NCBI RefSeq assembly: GCF_028502605.1
Contig: NW_026611594.1
Span: 1,319,501-1,383,500 of the forward strand
DNA: 64,000 bases
Direction of reading: 5' to 3'
DNA from: Trichoderma breve
Lineage: Eukaryota; Ascomycota; Sordariomycetes; Hypocreales; Hypocreaceae
Made by a program: the position numbers and the translations under genes. The first letter of the stretch is position 1. The number at the start of each line of letters is the position of its first letter. The notes beneath the pieces are model-generated. The model was not told where the DNA came from and ran no database searches. It saw only the letters and a list, made by a program, of their open reading frames with translations. Shown one piece after another: positions 56,081 through 64,000 of this stretch.

Positions 56081-57729
56081 TTATAAACGATTGGACATGT
56101 TCAGATGAACTGCTTTAATAATGGAGTATGGAGCCAATCCAGACTCGCCCAGCTCAGATCCAATTCCGCTCTGCTTCACTCCTCCAAATGGGACCTGGTC
56201 GTTACAGTCTTGACTCGAGTTGATCCAAACCATACCTGCTTCAAGTTTCCTAGCAACTCGGTGAGCCCGCGTTAGGTTCTCGGTGAAAACAGCGGCTCCA
56301 AGCCCATATTCCGTATCGTTTGCCATTTCCAAGGCCTCGTCCTCAGTTTTAAACTTGACGATAACTGCAACAGGACCAAAAATCTCTTCGCGGTATATTC
56401 TCATTGTGGATGTCACTCCTGTGAAGACTGTAGGGGCGATAAAGAACCCTTTGCCGTTGCCAACAGTTTTTACTGCATTCCCTCCTGTAATTGCAATGGC
56501 CCCTTCGTTTGTACCGATTTGGATGTATGATAATATGCGATCGTACTGTGCCTTTGTTACTTGAGGCCCCTGGAAAGTCCCTTCGGCAAAGGGATCCCCG
56601 ACCTGCATCGACTCCACTCGTGTTTTGAATGCCGCAAGAAATTCATCATAAACTCCTTCTTGAACAAGAATGCGGGAGGTCGCTGTACATATTTGGCCGT
56701 TATTCCACATAACACCGCCGTGCGCCCATTTGACAACTTGGTCCAATTCTGCGTCATCGAAGACCAGCAATGGGCTTTTACCGCCAGTTTCTAGGGTGAT
56801 GTTTTTCATGTTGAGGCTGGCATATTTCATAATCTCTTTTCCCGTAGCGGTACTTCCTGTAAATGCAATTTTATCAACGCCCATATGCTTAGCTAGAGCA
56901 GCGCCAGCGACTCTGCCATGGCCATTAATGATGTTAATCACGCCTGGTGGAAATCCAGCCTCCTTGACAAGACTTGCGAAATACAAGATAGACAGCGGGG
57001 TTTGTTCAGCCGCCTTCAAAATCACAGTATTTCCGCAAGCTAGAGCTGGGCCTAGTTTCCATCCAGCCATCTGGAGAGGGTAGTTCCACCTAGTGAGATC
57101 AGTAAACCTGTGGCTTATAGGTGGGAATAATCCCAACAATGTCGATTCCAAGCTTTACTTACGGAATTATTTGGCCACAGACGCCAATCGGCTCTCGAAT
57201 TGTATATGCAAATTTTGCGGGGCCAGTTCCCAAGACAGATCCGTTGATCTTATCTGCATATCCAGCATAATACCTGATCACTGCTGCAGTGGCCGGGACG
57301 TCTTCGCTGACAGAAACACTATATGGCTTACCATTGTTCCATGTCTCGATGGTGGCAAGAGTTTGCAGGTTTTGGTCTATTAGCTGACTCAATTTAAGCA
57401 TCAGATTGCCCCTTTCAGTGGGCGAAATCTCGCTCCAGCTGGGATCTTTGAATGCTCTTCGTGCAGCCTGTACTGCATGATCAACGTCATCTTCAGAAGC
57501 AGTATAAACAGAGGCAATTATTGACTCGTCGCTGTGCATTATTAGTACATGTTTTATGTCCGTCAGAGTGAACAGATGGTATGCAAATCCAAGGGACATA
57601 CGCCGGATTAAAAACGTCGAGCGTTTCGTTGTTTGAAGACTTGACAAACTCATTGTTGATAAACAGGCCGAGAGGTTGAGTGTATTTGAGGCCATTTGGC
57701 GCCGTGAGTTCTTTGAATAGATCTGCCAT
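56081..57729 (-). CDS. aldehyde dehydrogenase (NAD(P)+), class 1/2 type, second copy
   Basis: Start 57729 (MADLFKELTAPNGLKYTQPL), with an intron near 57535-57600 joining VFNPA to DESIIASVYTASEDD and another near 57083-57160 joining QIIP to WNYPLQMAGWKLGPAL. NAD fold FTGSTATGKEIM, base glutamate LETGGKSP, nucleophile cysteine NNGQICTATSR, and EEIFGPVAV and PFGGVKQSGIGSELG all match the family. About 490 residues, intact. Its start lies 214 bp from the end of the degenerate retroelement, so its promoter is short or partly within the LTR. It is clearly a different subfamily from the enzyme at 23584-25185. Confidence 0.9.
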
Positions 57730-58699
57730 CTTTAAATTACCGAGCATTGACATTAGGTTGCAAATATTTGAGAAGGAAGAGGTCACAAGATATATCTAGG
57801 GCTCATATGCCCATGCCTTTTGCTCTATCACATAAACTGGAGCTGTTACGCTAATATCGCGATGCATTGCCGAAGCCGTATTAGCGCCCATGGAGAAGGC
57901 AAACATAGGTGCCTACGGAGTGGAGTTATTTCTAAACTACCTTGTCACGACCCAGCTCTTATGGTCGTAACAAAGGGCCTACAGGGTAGGTACTTTCGGA
58001 TTAACGTCGGCCTGCGCAACTAATTAGGAAGCGGTCGACAGAAATCAACGTCGATTCCAATTAACGCAAGGACAAATTAATTAAAATTATAATCAATTCT
58101 ACTCAACTCCAGAATACATAACTAAATATATAAGTTTACTTTATATTACTTATTAAAATACTTAAATAGCTAGTTATTATTAACGTAATAGCATTTAAAT
58201 TAAACACTTAAATACTTCTTTTTATAAGTTAGTAATAAGATTACCCGTCTACCGACTTAATCGCTCCGCTAATATAAACTATAAAACTATTCTAAGGTTT
58301 ATCCCTTAGAAATAGCTAACCTATACTACCCTATAAGCACTAGTTTATTATATAATAATAACTCTTATTTAAACAGTTACCTTAGACCTACAGGTAATAA
58401 AATACTAAGGACTTAATAATTTATAAGCTTTAAAGTCTTAAATAATAATACTAATTACAAAAGCAAAGCTTAAAGTAATTATAATAATAGTAATACTAAA
58501 ATATAAGATAATCTTAAAGAAACTACTAAAGACGTTAAAATAGCCCCTTAACCACTAGCTAATACGTAAAAAGCTAAATAATACTTCTTAGTACTTAAAG
58601 AACTTATAAACTAATTATACTAAATAATTACTACTTAAGCAGCTACTATAATAATACTTTAAAAATAAATACTAGTAGTAAACCCTGTGGTTAACCTAG

Positions 58700-59560
58700 C
58701 CCCTATAGTATAATAAAAAGAACCCGGAGAAATCGTTAAGCTAGCACTACTAAACAAGTTTAAAGGAGATCCTAAACAAATCTAAAAGTTTTTCACCAAT
58801 ATAAGAAACTACTTTAGCTATTTTCTAACTACAATAGCTAACAATAAAATAAAAATTTAAACAGTAGGAAGTCATTTAGCCAAAACTACTAAAAATTAGT
58901 TTAAGCCCTACCTTAGAGACTTTAAATAAACCAAAGATCCTAAAAAACAATACACCATTAACCTATTTAACAACTATAATACATTTAAAAAATAACTTAA
59001 AAAACTATATAGGAAAATCAATAAGTCTAAGAAAGCTAAAAATACGCTTTTTCAAATTAAGTAAAAAAAACCCTACGTAAAATACACTACTGCTTTTATA
59101 TATCTAGCTACCAGAACCAACCTAAATAATAAAGTACAACAAATACTTTACTACTAAAAACTTAACCTAAATATTAAAAACAAACTCTCTAAAAACGAAA
59201 AGCCTAACACTTTTAATAAACTTACAGAAAAAGCTACTTACATTAATAAACAATAATTCTAATAATACTAAAAACATAAGTAAGAAGGAAACCTATAAAA
59301 GATAAACTAAAAGTACTTTTACTTTAGTAATAGCGCTAACTAAGGAAAAAAAAAAAACCTTATAATATATAATAATAAAAAGCTAAGACTAATAAACCTT
59401 AGTATTATTAAGGTATAACGTAAGAATATTAAATATTATAATTATAGTAAAAAAGGATACATAAAGAAATATTACCAAGCCCCTAAAAAAGACAGTAATA
59501 AAAAGTTCACACCTATCCTAGAACCTAAGGAAAACTAAATTATTAATACTATATAACCTT
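58700..59560 (+). pseudogene. gag remnant with mutated zinc knuckle
   Basis: Frame pieces such as LLNKFKGDPKQI near 58745 fit gag. Near 59434-59480 the sequence reads KYYNYSKKGYIKKYY, which aligns to a CxxCxxxGHxxxxC knuckle with every Cys now Tyr and His now Tyr. Stops are frequent. Confidence 0.7.
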
Positions 59561-61079
59561 TAGTAAAGTATAAGCTATTATACTTTTTAATATATTATAA
59601 TAATAAGTACTAAACCTACCTTAGTAATAAATAAAGATTAGGATAATACCTTAAAGAACTAAAAAATACCTTAAATATACTTAAGGAAGTTACCTAAGAG
59701 GAAATAATAAAAATTAAATAATAATACGCTAAACTTATAAAACTTAAAAAGTAAGTAGAAAAATATAAAAGAAAAGGTAACTTATATAATACCTTTAATA
59801 CTTTCTTAAAAGCTTATTAAATACTTAACAAAATCCCTATTATAGTAACATATTACCTATAAAATAATAAAATTATACAGTAAGAAAATACTTTAAACCC
59901 CTAGTATAACTTTAATAAAAAAGAAAAAGTACTTTAAGAATAAAAGCAAAAGGAAATTAAACAATAAAATTAAAATACCCTAATATAGAACTATAATATA
60001 AAATATATTAACCTTAACATTAGTAAACTCTGTCTAAATTATAAATTATAAGAACTACAGGGACCTAAATATCCCTGCGGATAAAAACCTTTAGATAAAG
60101 AAGATAATAAAAGCAAAAATAAAATAATTTATAATAAAAGCAGAAGAATCTATAAATACAGCTTTTATAGAATTAATAAAAAATATTAATAATAGATTAA
60201 TACTCTCTTAAATATATACCCTTTTATAAAATACAAAACCTAAGGACTACTTATAAATAAACTATATAAAGACTATAAATCCTATATATTATTTAACAAC
60301 TAATATTATATATACAATCTTAAAAAAAATAAAAACTATAATAATCTCTTAAATACTACGCCACTAGTAAGCCCTATACCTACAGAATTCCTTAAATAAT
60401 AGGGAAAAATTCTAAAAATTAATATAACCAAGGCCTACAATAAAATTCAGGTATTAAAATAAAAATTCCAACAATATCTTAATAATAAAAATACCTTATA
60501 CCCTAAACCAAAAGTATAAAAAACAGCACTATACTACATCAACAATATTTTTCTCAGGAACTAATATAACAAAGCTAATATTACCAACTACCAACTACTG
60601 CTATATAAATAATATACCCTTTACAAACTTAGGGAATAACATAAAATCTATAAACCTCCGAACTATAAATAAAACAAGTTCACGCTTTACAATAAGGATA
60701 ATTATATAAAATATAAAATATAACACCGCATACTTATATATATTATAAAAAACCTAGCTAAGCAAGGTTTTAATTTTAAAAAACACACTAGCGGATATAG
60801 TATTAACACTAAGACATTAAAAATTAGTTAAAAAAACCTTCGGAAGTATTATAAGCTTACTAATAAGTATATCCCTAGACTTAAATATACCTAGTATAAA
60901 TACTATAATATCTAAACTTAGGAACTAAGCTAAATTACCTTAGAATTAAATAATATTAAGGCTAACCTTAATAATAAGGAATAAAACAGCAATAACCCCT
61001 AAAATAATAATAACTACTACGACGATGTTAATAATACAACCTATTATAATCTAAATACTATCTTAGGAAAAAAGAAACT

Positions 61080-64000
61080 ATAAAAATTCCTAGTACTAGG
61101 ATTTTTAAACGGAGAACCTATTACAGTCTACATAAACTCCAGAGCTATAATAAACTATATTACGCCTTAACTAGTCAACCGCCTACAGTTAAATAATTAT
61201 AAAAAAAAGGAATTATATACCCTTATAAACATTAAGAAATAATAATTTACCTATAATAACAGAACTATTAACTACAAAACTAATCTCCTTAAAATCTAAT
61301 TTAGTAAAATAAATAATATATTTAATTTTAATATTACTAATATCACAGAATATAATATACTCTTAGGATATAATTAACTTAAGTTACATAACCTTAATAT
61401 TAACTAAATCAAAGGCTAGGCAAAATAGTAAACTCGCCCTAAACTAATTAATTTTAGAAATATACTATAACTAGATTAAGAGGATCAACAGAATACTATA
61501 ATATCCCCGACAATAGGATCAGTAACCCCTACATTATATAAAAAAACAAAAAAACATATAAAAAATAGAAAAATTATAAAAAAGGTATAATTTAAGGAGC
61601 TACAGAAACTCCTAAGAATAATCAAATATATTAAAAAGCTAAAGAAGAAATAACTTAGATTTCTTAACTCGATTATACAAAAAGTTAAAAAACTATACTA
61701 CTAAGACTAATAAACACTAGAACGTTTAAAAAACGTATTAATAAACCTTTAGCATATACTAGTCTTTAACAAAGAACTAAACACTAGATTACTAAAATAT
61801 AGTTAATAAGACTATAAAATTAAACTTATAGACAATAAAGTACTAACGTTTAATAAGATCTATAACCTTAGTATTACTAAACTTAAAATACTTAATAAAT
61901 AGATTAGGGACTAGCTAAGAAAAAGCTATATTAAACCTTCTAAATCCTTAGCAGGATATTTAATTATATTTATACTAAAAAAAAACAGTAAACTTCAACT
62001 TATTATAAACTATTAATAATTAAACGTAATAACTAAGAAAGATATTACGCTACTACCTTTAATTTCGGAAATTAAAGACTAACTTATAGGAACTAAAATC
62101 TTTACTTCGCTAGACCTTAAAGAAGTATATAACCTTATTTACATTAAGAAAGGCAACGAATGGAAAACCGCCTTCTACATAAGATATAAACTTTACAAAT
62201 ATTAAATAATACCCTTTAAACTAATAAACACTCCTGTATTTTTCTAAAAAATAATTAACTATATATTATAAGACTATATAGATCATTTTATTATTATATA
62301 CCTTAACGATATCCTTATTTATTTTAAGAACTTAGAAGAATATAAAGAATATATTAAAAAAGTACTATAGATACTTTAAAATAATAAACTCCTAGTAAAA
62401 CCTAAGAAATACAACTTTTACATACAGAAGATTATATTCCTAAGATATATTATTACCCTAGGAAAAATCTAAATAAATCCAGAGAAACTTAAGGTAATTA
62501 ATAATTAAGAACTACCTAAGAATATTAAGCAAGTATAAAGTTTCTTAAAACTTACTAACTACTATTAACGCTTTATTAAAGACTTCTCAAAAATTACTAT
62601 ACTACTTACAAACTTAACTAAAAAAGACATTAAATTTAAACTTACACAAAACGCTTTAACAGCCTTTAACTACCTTAAACAAGCTTTTATAAGTACACTA
62701 ATATTTATAATATTTAACCTAAATAAACCTATTACTATTAAAACTAATACTTTAAACTTTACAATTAGTAAAGTACTTAGTTAACCTAACGATATTAATA
62801 AAAAGAAACTTAGGCCTATAGCCTATTTTTCTAAAAAACTACATAAACTAGAACTTAAATATCCCATCTATAATAAAAAATTCCTAGCTATATACTAAGC
62901 GCTTAGTAAATAGTACTAGAGATACTACTATAAAAAAAGCTAATTTCTAATAATAATCCTTATAAATCACTAAAACATTACTTACTTTATAATAATATAA
63001 AAATTATCCTATAAATAAGTTAAGTACTATAAGCAACTTTCTAAATTTAAGCTTATTATTAAATACTACAGCGGATTAAACAATAAACAAGCTAATACAC
63101 TTAGCAGACGTCTAAACTACTTTTAAAAAATCCCAGAAGTTAAGGCCTAGTTACTAAAAAAAAACCAGTATAATAACCTAGTAATTTAATTAATCAACAC
63201 CTTATATTAAATCAAAATAGATAATCTAATTATTAACGACATTAAAGAACACATTAAGAACTAGGAAAATAAATAATATTTAAAAGGCGTTTTTATAAAT
63301 ACTAAATACCTAATACTAAACAGACTTATTTAGGTACTAGAAGACTTATAAAACAAAGTAGTAAAATCAGTCTACGTATATAAGCTTAATAGATATTATA
63401 GAATTAGGAAAACTATATAATAAGTTAAATAATACTTTAAATTTAAAGGTATTAAGATATAAGTACAAAAGGTTATATTAAAATATATAATATATAAACA
63501 AGCTAAAAGCCCTAAATATAAACTATACAGATAACTATAACTACTACCTATACTACAGCAACCATAGAAATTAATCTTATTTAACTTAATTACTAAACTA
63601 CCTCCTTTAAAAGAACTAGTTATAAAAGTACTTTATAACAGTATCTTTATAGTAGTTAATAAACTTACGAAAATAACCTACTTTATATTATTTAAGGAAG
63701 CTAGTAATATAAAAGAATTAGCCTATGTAATAATAAAATATATTACAAGTAACTATAGACTACTAGGAAATATAATCTTTAATAAAGGAAATACATTTAT
63801 ATCTAAGTTCTAGAAAACACTTACAGCCAGACTAGGAATAAATTACAAAGCTAGTACAGCCTACTACCTATAAACAGATAGATAAATAAAAAAGATTAAC
63901 TAAATAATTAAAACTTATTTACGCTATTACATTAACTTTAAATAAAATAACTAAGTAGAACTCCTCCCTATTATATAACTTATATATAATAGCACAGAGT
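61080..64000 (+). pseudogene. pol remnant: protease, reverse transcriptase, RNase H, integrase
   Basis: Protease: GEPITVYINSRAI near 61115, from a DSGA-type active site. Reverse transcriptase from about 61960: [20 protein letters not shown] at 62100, then [10 protein letters not shown], and YLNDILIYF at 62297, where YxDD has become LND. RNase H: ITIKTNTLNFTISKVLS near 62730. Integrase from about 63590: NSIFIVVNKLTKITYFI, then ARLGINYKASTAYYL near 63830, and VELLPII at the window end. All are interrupted by many stops; no function is possible. Confidence 0.85.

Larger units (their letters stand above)
57943..64000 (+). mobile_element. RIP-degraded Ty3/gypsy LTR retrotransposon, 5' part
   Basis: The left end starts TGTCACGACCC, a usual LTR start in fungal gypsy elements. 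From about 58070 the sequence is dominated by A, T and TA steps, with stops in every frame. Order gag, protease, reverse transcriptase, RNase H, integrase is that of Ty3/gypsy. The element runs off the window, so neither the LTR end nor the 3' LTR is seen. Conserved residues are changed as expected of C-to-T on either strand (Trp and Gln to stop, Cys to Tyr, Asp to Asn). Confidence 0.85.

Noticed and set aside
1..64000. PKS, terpene cyclase or NRPS backbone gene inside the window
   Set aside because: No ketosynthase, adenylation or DDxxD-type cyclase motif was found in any long frame.

Overview
The window looks like accessory chromosome of a filamentous ascomycete (Pezizomycotina). Its genes carry short GT-AG introns, the product families are typical of these fungi (Zn2Cys6 regulators with fungal-specific domains, RTA1 and rhodopsin-domain membrane proteins, a CYP505 P450-reductase fusion), and the right end is a Ty3/gypsy retroelement destroyed in the manner of RIP. 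I cannot name the genus. No tRNA, rRNA or CRISPR was seen.

Left block, 1.1-12.9 kb: seven genes that together match the accessory set of an epipolythiodioxopiperazine (ETP, gliotoxin/sirodesmin type) pathway: P450, glutathione S-transferase (GliG-like), methyltransferase (GliN-like), DHA2 exporter (GliA-like), M19 dipeptidase (GliJ-like), gamma-glutamylcyclotransferase-like GliK, and a Zn2Cys6 regulator in the GliZ position. They alternate strictly in strand and share three divergent promoters. All read as intact. The NRPS (GliP), GliI, GliM, GliF and GliT are not in the window; a 55-codon open tail at the very left edge could be the end of the NRPS, but that is weak. The P450 is bracketed by inverted copies of a 123-130 bp repeat, and its stop codon lies inside one copy.

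Middle, 14.4-39.6 kb: a methyltransferase, an SDR, a bZIP/DUF3425 regulator with a suspicious in-frame stop, a hotdog thioesterase, a Zn2Cys6 regulator whose DNA-binding domain has a splice-phase break, an RTA1 protein, an aldehyde dehydrogenase, a DAL5-type permease, a rhodopsin-domain membrane protein, a 2.5 kb gene-poor stretch, a second RTA1 protein, two more Zn2Cys6 regulators and between them a mitochondrial carrier resembling S-adenosylmethionine carriers. There is no backbone synthase here.

Right, 40.1-57.7 kb: a redox group (old yellow enzyme, quinone oxidoreductase-type MDR, CYP505 P450-reductase fusion) whose divergent promoter holds a 10-bp-period CGCCGT array; a cytochrome b561-like membrane protein; another Zn2Cys6 regulator; a flavin-reductase-like protein and a second aldehyde dehydrogenase. 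From 57943 to the window end lies the degenerate retroelement, with gag zinc knuckle, protease, reverse transcriptase, RNase H and integrase still traceable through many stops.

I see no wholly unknown system. The most unusual features are the ETP locus with its repeat-bracketed P450, the CGCCGT promoter array, and the two regulators with possible lesions. Exon boundaries were read by eye from reading frame and GT/AG signals; no alignment was run.
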